DNA of 64,000 nt from a virus. Positions 51,194 to 59,209 of the stretch are shown piece after piece (the first letter of the stretch is position 1; the number at the start of each line of letters is the position of its first letter). Where the stretch lies: positions 45,616 through 109,615 of IMG/VR virus record IMGVR_UViG_3300035703_000033. One strand, given 5' to 3'. Made by a program: the position numbers and the translations under genes. The notes beneath the pieces were generated by a model that was not told the origin of the DNA, did no database searches, and saw only the letters and a program-made list of their open reading frames with translations.

Positions 51194-52967
51194 TTTTAAT
51201 GATTTAATTGACATACTGGACGGAGAAGAATTTGAAGAGCGTCCAGTTGATTTACGTACATTTGTTACAAGCCCAGAATATTTAGGTCTGCCTCCTCTTT
51301 CTGAATATCAGTACACATTAATAGAAAAATCTTCTCAGATTTATAAAGAGTCTACTTTGATAAAGTTATTTGGAGAAGAAGAAGGCAAAAGAATATTTAA
51401 GCAAACTTGCAATGAAATTATTGCACAACTAGGAAAAGGTTCTGGAAAAGATTATTGTTCAACTATATCAGTTGCATATCAAGTATATTTGCTTTTATGC
51501 TTAAAAGATCCTGCTTCGTATTACGGAAAGCCGCCAGGGGACACAATAGATATTCTTAATATTGCTATAAATGCACAGCAAGCGAACAACGTTTTCTTTA
51601 AAGGTTTTAAAACAAGAATAGAAAGATGCCCTTGGTTTGCTGGAAAGTATGATCCAAAAGCATCTGAGATTAAGTTTGATAAAAATGTCAGCGTCTACTC
51701 TGGACACTCAGAAAGAGAAGCCTGGGAAGGATATAACGTTCTTACAGTAATTCTTGATGAGATATCTGGATTTGCTACAGAAAATACAACAGGTCATGAC
51801 CAAGCTAAAACTGCTGATGCAATATATGATATGTATCGTGGATCAGTTATTTCTCGTTTTCCAGAATATGGAAAAATTATTCTTTTATCTTTTCCACGTT
51901 TTAAAAATGATCCAATACAAAAGTTCTACGAGTCCGTTATAGCAGAAAAAGAAACTGTTATCAGAAGTAAAACTTTGAAGATGGATGAAGAACTTCCAGA
52001 CGGAACGGAAGGCAATGAGATTCTTGTAGAGTGGGAAGAAGACCATATTATTTCTTATAAGATTCCACGCACATATGCAATTAAAAGACCATCTTGGGAA
52101 GTAAATCCAACAAAAAGTATAGAAAATTATAAGGTAGAATTCTATAAAAATATGCCAGATGCACTTGGCAGATTTGCATGTATGCCATCAGAAGCAGTTG
52201 ATGCATTTTTTAAGTCCAGGGAAAAAATAGAAAAAGCATTTAACAATACAGCTTTAGCTGTAGATAAATTTGGACGATTAGAGCCATGGTTTGCACCAGA
52301 TCCAGATAAAGAGTATTTTATTCACGTAGATTTAGCACAGAAGCATGACCATTGTGCAGTAGCAATGTCTCATGTAAATAAATGGGTTAATGTAAAGGTT
52401 ACTGATTCTTATTCTCAGCCTGCTCCTATAGTAGAGGTAGATGCAGTAATGTACTGGACTCCTACAGCTGATAAGTCTGTAGATTTTACTGAAGTTAAAG
52501 ACTACATACTTTCTCTACGCACAGCTGGATTTAAAATTAGATTATGTACTTTTGATAGATGGAATTCTCATGATATGATGCAGCAGCTTAAGCAGTACGG
52601 TATTAATACAGAAACATTGTCTGTTGCAAAAAAGCATTACGATGATATGGCTATGATAGTTTTAGAAGAACGTTTAAGTGGTCCTAGTATTCCTCTGCTG
52701 ATAGATGAACTATTACAATTAAGAATTATGAGAGATAAGGTAGACCACCCCAGAAAAGGATCTAAAGACTTATCTGATGCCGTATGTGGATCTATTTATA
52801 ATGCTATTAGCATGACTAGATTTAATATCAATCAAGAGATAGATATACATACTTATGACTCTATTAAATATGATAATAATGATGAAGAGGTTAGGTTAAA
52901 TATGATTCGGGCTCCTAGAATGCCAAAAAATTTGTCTAGTGTTTTAGACGGAATGGAAATATTATGA
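51183..52967 (+). CDS. terL: terminase large subunit
   Basis: A 594-aa packaging ATPase-nuclease. The ATPase has an atypical Walker A (AQLGKGSGKDYCST, about residues 81-94) and Walker B VILDEISGFAT near 188-198. The nuclease domain shows the acidic residues in YFIHVDLAQKHDHCAVAMSH (about 377), LCTFDRWNSHDMMQ (about 455) and DLSDAVCGSIYNAI (about 527). It drives genome translocation into the prohead and makes the end cut. In this linear window it lies almost 47 kb from the portal gene, so a circularly permuted map is likely. GTG start overlaps TerS. Confidence 0.93.
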   Translation: MDLNFNDLIDILDGEEFEERPVDLRTFVTSPEYLGLPPLSEYQYTLIEKSSQIYKESTLIKLFGEEEGKRIFKQTCNEIIAQLGKGSGKDYCSTISVAYQVYLLLCLKDPASYYGKPPGDTIDILNIAINAQQANNVFFKGFKTRIERCPWFAGKYDPKASEIKFDKNVSVYSGHSEREAWEGYNVLTVILDEISGFATENTTGHDQAKTADAIYDMYRGSVISRFPEYGKIILLSFPRFKNDPIQKFYESVIAEKETVIRSKTLKMDEELPDGTEGNEILVEWEEDHIISYKIPRTYAIKRPSWEVNPTKSIENYKVEFYKNMPDALGRFACMPSEAVDAFFKSREKIEKAFNNTALAVDKFGRLEPWFAPDPDKEYFIHVDLAQKHDHCAVAMSHVNKWVNVKVTDSYSQPAPIVEVDAVMYWTPTADKSVDFTEVKDYILSLRTAGFKIRLCTFDRWNSHDMMQQLKQYGINTETLSVAKKHYDDMAMIVLEERLSGPSIPLLIDELLQLRIMRDKVDHPRKGSKDLSDAVCGSIYNAISMTRFNINQEIDIHTYDSIKYDNNDEEVRLNMIRAPRMPKNLSSVLDGMEIL

Positions 52968-53203
52968 GTATATATCAAGAACAGGCAAAAGAATGTAAAT
53001 GTTGTGGAAAACATGTACCTCTGCCAACAGTATTAAAAGATTATAATGGAATAAAAGTATGTCCAACTACATTTGATAATATAATAGAGTATAAAAGATT
53101 ATGGCTTTCTATAGGTTCAAGGCCACAGGGAAGTATCAGAAAACATTTTTCTGAATATGTTCAAAATATAGTAGAAAAAACGTTGACAGATAGCTCTGTA
53201 TAG
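52964..53203 (+). CDS. small zinc-ribbon protein
   Basis: A 79-aa protein with a zinc-binding beginning (CKCCGKHVPLPTVLKDYNGI, KVCPTTFD; C-x-C-C...C) and a basic helical C-terminus (IGSRPQGSIRKHFSEYVQNI). Overlaps the TerL stop by 4 nt. Might serve packaging or be an HNH-like remnant, but no HNH His residues are present. Function unknown. Confidence 0.6.
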   Translation: MSIYQEQAKECKCCGKHVPLPTVLKDYNGIKVCPTTFDNIIEYKRLWLSIGSRPQGSIRKHFSEYVQNIVEKTLTDSSV

Positions 53204-53212
53204 TTATATAAT
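53183..53212 (+). promoter_or_regulatory. consensus promoter for the tRNA-CAT
   Basis: Perfect TTGACA (53183-53188), 18-bp spacer, perfect TATAAT (53207-53212), ending 9 nt before the tRNA. It overlaps the 3' end of the zinc-ribbon gene. The strongest promoter by consensus in the window. Confidence 0.8.
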
Positions 53213-53221
53213 ATCAGCTAG

Positions 53222-53295
53222 GCACCAGTAGCTTAGTTGGTTAGAGCCCCGAACTCATAATTCGGTAGTCGTAGGTTCAAGTCCTACCTGGTGCA
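53222..53295 (+). tRNA. tRNA-Met (anticodon CAT)
   Basis: Full cloverleaf: acceptor GCACCAG with CTGGTGC, D-arm GCTTAGTTGGTTAGAGC, anticodon stem CCGAA/TTCGG with loop CTCATAA (CAT at 53256-53258), T-arm GTAGG-TTCAAGT-CCTAC, discriminator A. CCA is not encoded. CAT could be elongator or initiator Met or, after lysidine modification, Ile; type cannot be settled by eye. Confidence 0.92.
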
Positions 53296-53308
53296 CAAAA
53301 GGAGAATA

Positions 53309-53626
53309 ATGGAAGACGAAGAATATCTTGAAAGATTAAAACACTATATTGAAATAGGTGCTATACGTGAGGCTGGCATAGATCAAAATGGTGAAGTTAT
53401 TTTTGAGATAGATGAAGAGCATACAAAAGAATTAGCTCCAGAGCTATGGGAAGCCCACATGGAATATATAGATAACTCTTTTTTAGAATTATACAAAGAT
53501 GGTTTAGTAGAAGTGGAATATGATGAAGAGCTTAATGCAATAATGCATTTAACAAAAGAAGGATATAGCATAGCTTTAGAAAAGGGGTTGATTCCAGTAG
53601 ATATGGACGAGATTCCAGACAATTAA
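53309..53626 (+). CDS. acidic hypothetical protein
   Basis: A 105-aa very acidic protein (MEDEEYLERLKHYIEIGAIR, VIFEIDEEHTKELAPELWEA, GLVEVEYDEELNAIMHLTKE). The pattern could be a small winged-helix fold. Such proteins may mimic DNA or act as regulators; I do not recognise it. ATG at 53309 is preceded by AAGGAG at proper distance, 14 nt after the tRNA, so tRNA and mRNA are probably cotranscribed. Confidence 0.65.
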   Translation: MEDEEYLERLKHYIEIGAIREAGIDQNGEVIFEIDEEHTKELAPELWEAHMEYIDNSFLELYKDGLVEVEYDEELNAIMHLTKEGYSIALEKGLIPVDMDEIPDN

Positions 53627-53627
53627 C

Positions 53628-54026
53628 ATGAATTTTGAATCAGAAGTTTTTGACAATAGAAGATTTTTATTTCAAAATATAGCAAAGTCGTTCCCAAATA
53701 ATCCGTGGGTAATTAAAGCTACAGAAAAAATGAAAAGTTATTCTAAGGATGAATATGCTAGAATGTTAGAGGAGGCATATGATTTTCAGGATAAATTTGA
53801 TAAAGCGGTAGAGCTTGGTACATCTGCAAAAACAGCAGATGGACACGAGCTGTTTATTTTATTTATTAAGCATATAAATTGGTTTTTTGAGATAGATAAA
53901 TATGCGTACGACGAGCTAATACAGCTATGTAGTCCGAATACTAATCAATTTCTTTTAGTTAATAAATCATATTCAGATTTATTATTTGATATTCTCACAG
54001 AATATAGATTGGAGTTAAATATATAA
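53628..54026 (+). CDS. hypothetical protein
   Basis: A 132-aa soluble helical protein (VFDNRRFLFQNIAKSFPNNP, DEYARMLEEAYDFQDKFDKA, LFILFIKHINWFFEIDKYAY). No motif recognised. It lies one base after the acidic gene and shares one base with the quinone-oxidoreductase-like gene (TAATG), so it is probably made together with the accessory module that follows. Confidence 0.6.
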   Translation: MNFESEVFDNRRFLFQNIAKSFPNNPWVIKATEKMKSYSKDEYARMLEEAYDFQDKFDKAVELGTSAKTADGHELFILFIKHINWFFEIDKYAYDELIQLCSPNTNQFLLVNKSYSDLLFDILTEYRLELNI

Positions 54027-54985
54027 TGAAGGCTATTGTAGTTAAGTCGTTTGGCGGACCAGAAGTAATGGAGTATACTGAGTATCGTGACCCTACTCCC
54101 AGAGGTGATCAGATTTTAGCAGAGACCAGGATGATAGGCGTTAATTATGCAGACACGTATCAAACAGAAAATACATATTTAGTTCAATCTCTACCCCCAG
54201 TTATACCTGGAATTGAAGCTTCTTTTTATATAGATGGAAAGCTTTTTGTTGGTAATACAGCAAGCGGTTCTTATGCAGAAAAGGTTATTGTTAATAAAGA
54301 TAGAATATTTGAGGTGCCAGATGGTATCTCTGAAGAAGAAGCGCTAGCTTCAGTGGTTCAAGGGACTACGGCTTATGCTATAGTGAACGATTTGTGCGAT
54401 ATCAAGCCAGATGATTTAGTTTTGATAAATGGAGCGTCTAGCGGAACTGGAGTTTTTTTAATACAGCTATGTAAGCTGCTCGGAGCTAAAGTTATAGCAG
54501 TGACTGCCGATGGTGAAAAGCTAGAATTTGTAAAAACACTAGATGTAGATTTTGCTTGTAAAAATGATTTATCTGAAATAAAAAAACTAATAAAATCTAT
54601 TGGAAAGAAACCAAAATTTATTTTAGAGTCATACGGAGGGACACAGTTTATGGACTACTACAACATGCTTGATGTCGGTGGCCATATTTGTTCATATGGG
54701 GCATCCTCAAGAGAGGGTTTGCCAAATATTAATGTTCGTGATCTTATTAAGGATACAAGATTAGTATCTGGATTTTGGGGCACAAAGGTATTTCAAGATA
54801 CAGATAAGCTAAAATCAGTAATAAATAGCTTATTTGATTTAATTAAAAACAAAAAAATAAAAGTTGTTTTAGGCGATACAATGAGTTTAAAAGATGCGAA
54901 GTTAATGCATGAAAAAATAAGAAGTAGAAATACTGTTGGAAAGCTTATATTAATTAATAATTTAGGAAATAAAAGTGATTCCTAA
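54026..54985 (+). CDS. NADPH:quinone oxidoreductase-like (MDR family)
   Basis: A 319-aa medium-chain dehydrogenase/reductase without zinc ligands. Recognisable parts: N-terminal KAIVVKSFGGPEVMEYTEYR, MIGVNYADTYQTENTY, PVIPGIEASF, EALASVVQGTTAYAIV, and the nucleotide-binding VLINGASSGTGVFLIQLCKL followed by GAKVIAVTADGEKLEF. Such enzymes reduce quinones or activated double bonds with NADPH. Unusual in phages; it starts an accessory cluster with SGNH hydrolase, carbamoyltransferase and dioxygenase genes. Substrate unknown; a role in small-molecule or glycan tailoring is inferred. Confidence 0.88.
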   Translation: MKAIVVKSFGGPEVMEYTEYRDPTPRGDQILAETRMIGVNYADTYQTENTYLVQSLPPVIPGIEASFYIDGKLFVGNTASGSYAEKVIVNKDRIFEVPDGISEEEALASVVQGTTAYAIVNDLCDIKPDDLVLINGASSGTGVFLIQLCKLLGAKVIAVTADGEKLEFVKTLDVDFACKNDLSEIKKLIKSIGKKPKFILESYGGTQFMDYYNMLDVGGHICSYGASSREGLPNINVRDLIKDTRLVSGFWGTKVFQDTDKLKSVINSLFDLIKNKKIKVVLGDTMSLKDAKLMHEKIRSRNTVGKLILINNLGNKSDS

Positions 54986-55799
54986 AGATCAACATAATGT
55001 ATTTCATAAAAGATATTACGGAAATTTAAATCCAAATATTGAAGAGGAAAACTTATTTTATGAAAATGATTTAGAGCTAAAACAAAAAGATAAAATATTA
55101 TATAAATATAATAATGAAGGTTTTAGATGTGATGATTTTACTAAAGAAAAAAATGGATTACATATTTTATTTGCAGGATGTTCAGAAACTGAAGGTGCTG
55201 CAAATAAACTTGAAGATGTATGGGCTTATGTTCTTTATAATAAAATTAAAGAAACTCACAGCGTAGCAGGATATTATAATGTTGGAAAATCTGGGCTTAC
55301 TGTATCTGCAATCATAATGAATGTATTCCAGTATATCTACGATTACGGTTATCCAAATTATATATTTTTACAGTTACCAGATCAAACGAGGTATGTTACC
55401 TGGGATGAAGAAAACTATTACCACCCAAAATATCCAATTCGAGGTGAAGAAATAGATAAATATGGTAAAGATGTTTATTTTAAAAATCATGATAATTTAC
55501 CAGTAATGAAAATAAATTTATTATATAACTATTTTTTATTAAAAAATTTAATTCAAGTTTGTGAGCTAAATAATACTAAAATAATATGGTCTACTTGGCA
55601 TCCAGATACAGTTAAATGGATAATTCCAGAACTAAAAAAACTAAACGGGTACATAGAAACAGGCAATAATACAAAGGATGCCTGGGATATTAAATTAAAT
55701 GAGTTAAAGGCAAGAGATGGATGGCATTTTGGTAAGGGTTTTCATAAATTGTGGGCAAAAAAATTTTATGAGGAGTTTTTAAATGTTCAAAATAATTAG
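54975..55799 (+). CDS. SGNH-like hydrolase
   Basis: A 274-aa protein with GTG start overlapping the previous gene by 11 nt. SGNH features: NGLHILFAGCSETEGAANKL (nucleophile region, CSE), GYYNVGKSGLTVSAIIMNVF (Gly block), YIFLQLPDQTRY (N/D block replaced), and the C-terminal ARDGWHFGKGFHKLWA (D-x-x-H: DGWH). It resembles sulfatase-free SGNH esterases or acyltransferases placed in polysaccharide clusters. Likely adds or removes an acyl group on a glycan, together with the carbamoyltransferase downstream. Inferred. Confidence 0.6.
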   Translation: MIPKDQHNVFHKRYYGNLNPNIEEENLFYENDLELKQKDKILYKYNNEGFRCDDFTKEKNGLHILFAGCSETEGAANKLEDVWAYVLYNKIKETHSVAGYYNVGKSGLTVSAIIMNVFQYIYDYGYPNYIFLQLPDQTRYVTWDEENYYHPKYPIRGEEIDKYGKDVYFKNHDNLPVMKINLLYNYFLLKNLIQVCELNNTKIIWSTWHPDTVKWIIPELKKLNGYIETGNNTKDAWDIKLNELKARDGWHFGKGFHKLWAKKFYEEFLNVQNN

Positions 55800-55860
55800 A
55801 AGAATGATAGTTAAAAGAAAAGTAAAAAAAATGCTTAAAAAAAATAGGTATACATACTAA
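55783..55860 (+). CDS. 25-aa highly basic peptide
   Basis: A 25-residue gene with a strong GAGGAG 7 nt upstream of its ATG. It overlaps the end of the SGNH gene by 17 nt, and its TAA shares a base with the ATG of the carbamoyltransferase gene. About half of its residues are Lys or Arg, alternating with hydrophobic residues (MFKIIRRMIVKRKVKKMLKK). It may be a leader controlling the downstream gene or an antimicrobial-like amphipathic peptide. Confidence 0.55.
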   Translation: MFKIIRRMIVKRKVKKMLKKNRYTY

Positions 55861-57296
55861 TGATAATTTTAGGAATTAACGAAACATCTCATGATGCATC
55901 TGTTTCTTTAATAAAAGATGGACAAATACTGTTTTCTGCTCATGCAGAAAGATATAGTAAAATTAAAAATGATTGGTATAACAATCAAGATATCTATCAA
56001 GATATGCTTAATTACGGAACACCAACACACATAGCTTATTATGAAAGACCTCAATTAAAAAGATCAAGATTGCTACTTCGTGGTGGAGCTGGAGAATGGA
56101 AGCCAAATATTCCTATGAATTTACCAGTCAAATACTTTTCTCATCATCATTCTCATGCAGCAGCTGGCTACTATACAAGTAGGTTTGATGACGCAGTTAT
56201 TGTCGTTTTAGATTCAATTGGAGAATATAATACTTCTACCGTGTGGGTTGGAGAAGGTGAAAGTATTAAATTAAAATTTAAACAAAATTATCCAGTTAGC
56301 TTTGGATTATTCTATTCAGCATTTACTCAATTAGTTGGTCTTATGCCAAATCAAGAAGAGTATATTCTCATGGGTATGGCTGGATATGGTGATCCTAATA
56401 AATATTTAAAAAAAGTCTTAGAATACTTTCCTTCGCCGTACCAACAAAAATATAATTTTCATAAGGGTATACATGATTGGGGCGTAATATCAGGAGATCA
56501 AGATAGATTTGATATAGCTGCAGCTGTTCAAGTTGTTTATGAAAGTAATTTAATGCAATTTATGAATATGGCAAAATCTATAACTGGCAAAGATAATTTG
56601 GTTTTTATGGGAGGTTGTGCATTAAATTGTTCTGCTAATACAAAGCTATGGAAAATATTTAAGGATATTTGGATTATGCCAAACCCAGGGGATGCTGGTA
56701 GTTCATTAGGTGCAGCAGCTGCTTTATATGGTAAGCATATAAAATGGAATGGACCGTACCTTGGTACAGATATTAGTGGTGCTTGGCCAAGACATGAAAT
56801 ATTAAAAGAGTTAAAAGAAAATAAAATAGTAGCTGTAGCCTCTGGACGAGCAGAATATGGTCCAAGAGCTTTAGGAAATAGAAGCATACTAGCAGATCCA
56901 AGGGATCCAAATATTAAAGATAAAGTTAATCAAATTAAACAAAGAGAAAAATTTAGACCGTTTGCTCCAGTTGTTTTAGAGCATTTTGCACACGAGTGGT
57001 TTGATATGCCTACTAGATCTACTCCTTATATGCAGTATGCTATTAGATGTAAACAGCCTGATAAAATACCATCAGTTGTGCATATTGATGGCACATCAAG
57101 AGTTCAAACTGTTAATGAGTATAATCATCCTGAGCTACACATGCTACTAAGACAATGGTACTGGGAAACTGGTGTTCCAGTTTTATTAAATACTAGTTTA
57201 AACATAAAAGGACAACCACTCCTTAATGATCAAAATGATATAATTGAGTGGCAAAATAAGTACGACGCTAAGATATATGGAGGAAATAATGTTTAA
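55860..57296 (+). CDS. carbamoyltransferase (NodU/CmcH-like)
   Basis: A 478-aa carbamoyltransferase that transfers a carbamoyl group from carbamoyl phosphate to a hydroxyl, for example on a sugar or antibiotic. N-terminal ASKHA-like domain: ILGINETSHDASVSLIKDGQ, YFSHHHSHAAAGYYTS (metal-binding His), VIVVLDSIGEYNTSTVWVGE. The C-terminal YrdC-like domain carries GRAEYGPRALGNRSILADPR and REKFRPFAPVVLEHFAHEWF, the conserved signature. All key motifs are present, so it is probably active. Located between an SGNH enzyme and a dioxygenase, suggesting glycan or small-molecule tailoring. Confidence 0.92.
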   Translation: MIILGINETSHDASVSLIKDGQILFSAHAERYSKIKNDWYNNQDIYQDMLNYGTPTHIAYYERPQLKRSRLLLRGGAGEWKPNIPMNLPVKYFSHHHSHAAAGYYTSRFDDAVIVVLDSIGEYNTSTVWVGEGESIKLKFKQNYPVSFGLFYSAFTQLVGLMPNQEEYILMGMAGYGDPNKYLKKVLEYFPSPYQQKYNFHKGIHDWGVISGDQDRFDIAAAVQVVYESNLMQFMNMAKSITGKDNLVFMGGCALNCSANTKLWKIFKDIWIMPNPGDAGSSLGAAAALYGKHIKWNGPYLGTDISGAWPRHEILKELKENKIVAVASGRAEYGPRALGNRSILADPRDPNIKDKVNQIKQREKFRPFAPVVLEHFAHEWFDMPTRSTPYMQYAIRCKQPDKIPSVVHIDGTSRVQTVNEYNHPELHMLLRQWYWETGVPVLLNTSLNIKGQPLLNDQNDIIEWQNKYDAKIYGGNNV

Positions 57297-58125
57297 TGAA
57301 CAATTTAGGAAAAATCCAAACATCATACAGTTGGCTCCTAAATTATTTATTTATAAAAATTTTATAAATGGAGATTTATTAGAAAAAATAAATAATATTT
57401 GCAAGGGTCACATCAAGGATGTACCGATAAGTCATAATATTGATTGGTATCAGAATAGAACAACATCCTTGGTATTTGATTTGCTTGAGGTATGGGAGCA
57501 AGCTAGCGAGCTAATTTACCCAGATTTGGTAATGCATCCGCAAGCTTCAATGCTTATTAGCAGGCCAGGAGATGGCGGTATGTTTACACATGCTGATGCA
57601 CCAGGTCAGCCTCACGAAGACTGTGGCCCCGTTTGTGGCACATGTGAAATAGCTTCTGCAAAATTGATTTCAGAAGATAGATGGAATACATGCTGTAGAT
57701 TACACTACGGTTTAGTTATATATTTTGGTGACTGGTCAGGCGGAGAAATATTCTATGACCATATAAATAAAGATGGAGAATATGTTTCAGAGGAGATAGT
57801 GTTATCTGAAGATGAAAAGTTAACTATAAAGCCAGAAAATGGTGACTTAGTTATACACGGCGCACATGGAGATTATGCACATGGCACAAAAGAAGTTACA
57901 GATGGAGTTAGATTTGCATTTTCTAATTTTGTTCTTCCAGCTCACACTAACCCAGGCACTTTTTATAACTACAAAACCAAAGAGTATCTAGATCAAATCG
58001 AAGAGGTAAAAAAGAAAAAAGATATAAAGCTTTGGCTAAAGATTATGAATGAGTTCTCTTGGCAAGATCCACCAGAGGTATTAGAAGAAAAAGAAAAGGG
58101 CATAAGTGGTATCAGGTACAGGTAG
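57289..58125 (+). CDS. 2OG-Fe(II) dioxygenase with Cys-rich insert
   Basis: A 278-aa dioxygenase. ATG 57289 is chosen for its GGAGG five bases upstream and small overlap with the previous gene. N-terminal NIIQLAPKLFIYKNFINGDL parallels the paralogues. Iron ligands H-A-D in FTHADAPGQ (about nt 57590) and a distal His in DYAHGTKEV (about 57877), with the 2OG-binding Arg in VRFAFSNF. An insert after the HAD motif contains CGPVCGTC and later CC, a potential metal site absent from the other copies. Cotranscribed with the carbamoyltransferase; likely tailors the same substrate. Confidence 0.85.
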   Translation: MFNEQFRKNPNIIQLAPKLFIYKNFINGDLLEKINNICKGHIKDVPISHNIDWYQNRTTSLVFDLLEVWEQASELIYPDLVMHPQASMLISRPGDGGMFTHADAPGQPHEDCGPVCGTCEIASAKLISEDRWNTCCRLHYGLVIYFGDWSGGEIFYDHINKDGEYVSEEIVLSEDEKLTIKPENGDLVIHGAHGDYAHGTKEVTDGVRFAFSNFVLPAHTNPGTFYNYKTKEYLDQIEEVKKKKDIKLWLKIMNEFSWQDPPEVLEEKEKGISGIRYR

Positions 58126-58131
58126 TATCTA

Positions 58132-58160
58132 TAGACAAAATCTGTCTTAATTGCTACAAT
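58132..58160 (+). promoter_or_regulatory. promoter for tRNA-Arg
   Basis: TAGACA (58132-58137), 17-bp spacer, TACAAT (58155-58160) with extended TGC, ending 9 nt before the tRNA. The -35 lies in a small inverted repeat (AGACA-aaatc-TGTCT). Confidence 0.65.
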
Positions 58161-58169
58161 ATACTCGTT

Positions 58170-58242
58170 GCCTCTGTAGCTCAGCGGATAGAGCGAGACT
58201 CTTCTAAGGTCTGCGTCGGAGGTTCGATTCCTTCCAGGGGCG
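58170..58242 (+). tRNA. tRNA-Arg (anticodon TCT)
   Basis: Acceptor GCCTCTG with CAGGGGC (one G-U), D-arm AGCTCAGCGGATAGAGC, anticodon stem AGACT/GGTCT with loop CTTCTAA (TCT at 58203-58205), T-arm GGAGG-TTCGATT-CCTTC, discriminator G. It decodes AGA, the dominant arginine codon of most genes here. CCA not encoded. Confidence 0.92.
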
Positions 58243-58277
58243 CAACTTTTTACTGTTAATTTTGATAAGGTGGTTTT

Positions 58278-59033
58278 ATGAAGAATTTATATATTATAGG
58301 AGACTCTCATTCTGTAAGAATGGGGCAAGGCCTCTTTGATAATATAATAAAAAAAATGAGTATATCAGAACCTTATTCAATATATACTACGGAAGGCATA
58401 GATAAGTTATTAAAAAAAGATGATGAGGGAAATCCGATTAGACAAAAGCATGAAGTTAGAACTATTAATTTTAAAAATAGATCTATAACATGCGCCTCAT
58501 ATTTAGGCAGATCAGCTTTAAGATTTGACTATAAACTTAATAGGTATATGAATTTTTGGGATGACGAGGACAGCACCGTAATGCCGTGGCTGGGGTATAT
58601 AGATGTAAAAAATTATTTGCCTAATAAAAAATTAAAAAAATATGTACCAGTACATGATGTAGTAGATACATACGTAGAAAATACTCTTAAAAGTTTTAAA
58701 AAATCAAAATTAATTTTTATTAATCCCATGCCACAGTTTGAGGTTATAGTAACAGCAAGATGGAAAAATTTTTCTGTAGATCCAGATATTCCATTTGAAG
58801 ATAGGCATGAAGAACATTTATTATTTTCTAAAGCTTTAAAAGAAAAGTGTTTATCTGTCGGTCTAGAAGAGCCGATAATGATAGAAAAAATTTTAAATGT
58901 TCCTTGGATAGGAACTACTATGCAGTATAAAACTCCATTAGAATATATATATAATGATCATTGTACCCCAGAGTATTATGATAGAATATTAGAACATATA
59001 TTAGATCATACTGGATTTAATATTGGTCCATAG
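58278..59033 (+). CDS. SGNH-like hydrolase
   Basis: A 251-aa protein. The nucleophile block is clear: NLYIIGDSHSVRMGQGL (GDSH). The middle includes SKLIFINPMPQFE with the Asn/Pro block and a C-terminal YNDHCTPEYYDRILEHIL that could provide the catalytic Asp-x-x-His. It is the best match among three SGNH-like proteins here to O-acylesterases/acyltransferases of glycan clusters. Good Shine-Dalgarno AAGGTGG. The last codons and stop lie inside the tRNA-Asn gene. Confidence 0.65.
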   Translation: MKNLYIIGDSHSVRMGQGLFDNIIKKMSISEPYSIYTTEGIDKLLKKDDEGNPIRQKHEVRTINFKNRSITCASYLGRSALRFDYKLNRYMNFWDDEDSTVMPWLGYIDVKNYLPNKKLKKYVPVHDVVDTYVENTLKSFKKSKLIFINPMPQFEVIVTARWKNFSVDPDIPFEDRHEEHLLFSKALKEKCLSVGLEEPIMIEKILNVPWIGTTMQYKTPLEYIYNDHCTPEYYDRILEHILDHTGFNIGP

Positions 59034-59096
59034 CTCAGTTGGTAGAGCGTCGAACTGTTAATTCGAATGTCGCAGGATCGAGACCTGCTGGACCAG
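59024..59096 (+). tRNA. tRNA-Asn (anticodon GTT)
   Basis: Acceptor TGGTCCA with TGGACCA, D-arm GCTCAGTTGGTAGAGC, anticodon stem TCGAA/TTCGA with loop CTGTTAA (GTT at 59057-59059), T-arm CGCAGG...CCTGC, discriminator G. It overlaps the last 10 nt of the preceding SGNH gene, including its stop. Confidence 0.92.
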
Positions 59097-59100
59097 CAAG

Positions 59101-59173
59101 GCCCTTATAGCCCAGCGGTAGAGGCGGTAGACTTAAAATCTATATAGCGTTGGTTCGAATCCAACTAGGGGCA
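59101..59173 (+). tRNA. tRNA with anticodon TAA (Leu-type), no long variable arm
   Basis: Acceptor GCCCTTA with TAGGGGC, D-arm GCCCAGCGGTAGAGGC, anticodon stem GTAGA/TCTAT with loop CTTAAAA (TAA at 59134-59136), T-arm GTTGG-TTCGAAT-CCAAC, discriminator A. TAA reads the UUA leucine codon, but the variable region is only about 5 nt, whereas bacterial tRNA-Leu has a long variable arm. It is 4 nt downstream of tRNA-Asn. Confidence 0.85.
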
Positions 59174-59177
59174 CAAA

Positions 59178-59186
59178 TGATATAAT
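59178..59186 (+). promoter_or_regulatory. extended -10 promoter
   Basis: TGATATAAT (TATAAT 59181-59186) directly after the TAA-anticodon tRNA and before the small MPW-type gene, which has a GAAGGAG ribosome-binding site. Confidence 0.5.
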
Positions 59187-59209
59187 TAACAAATAGAGAA
59201 GGAGCATAT

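Noticed and set aside
58059-58259. 66-codon frame running through tRNA-Arg
   Set aside because: It covers the tRNA and its promoter; translation would be incompatible, and no ribosome-binding site is present.
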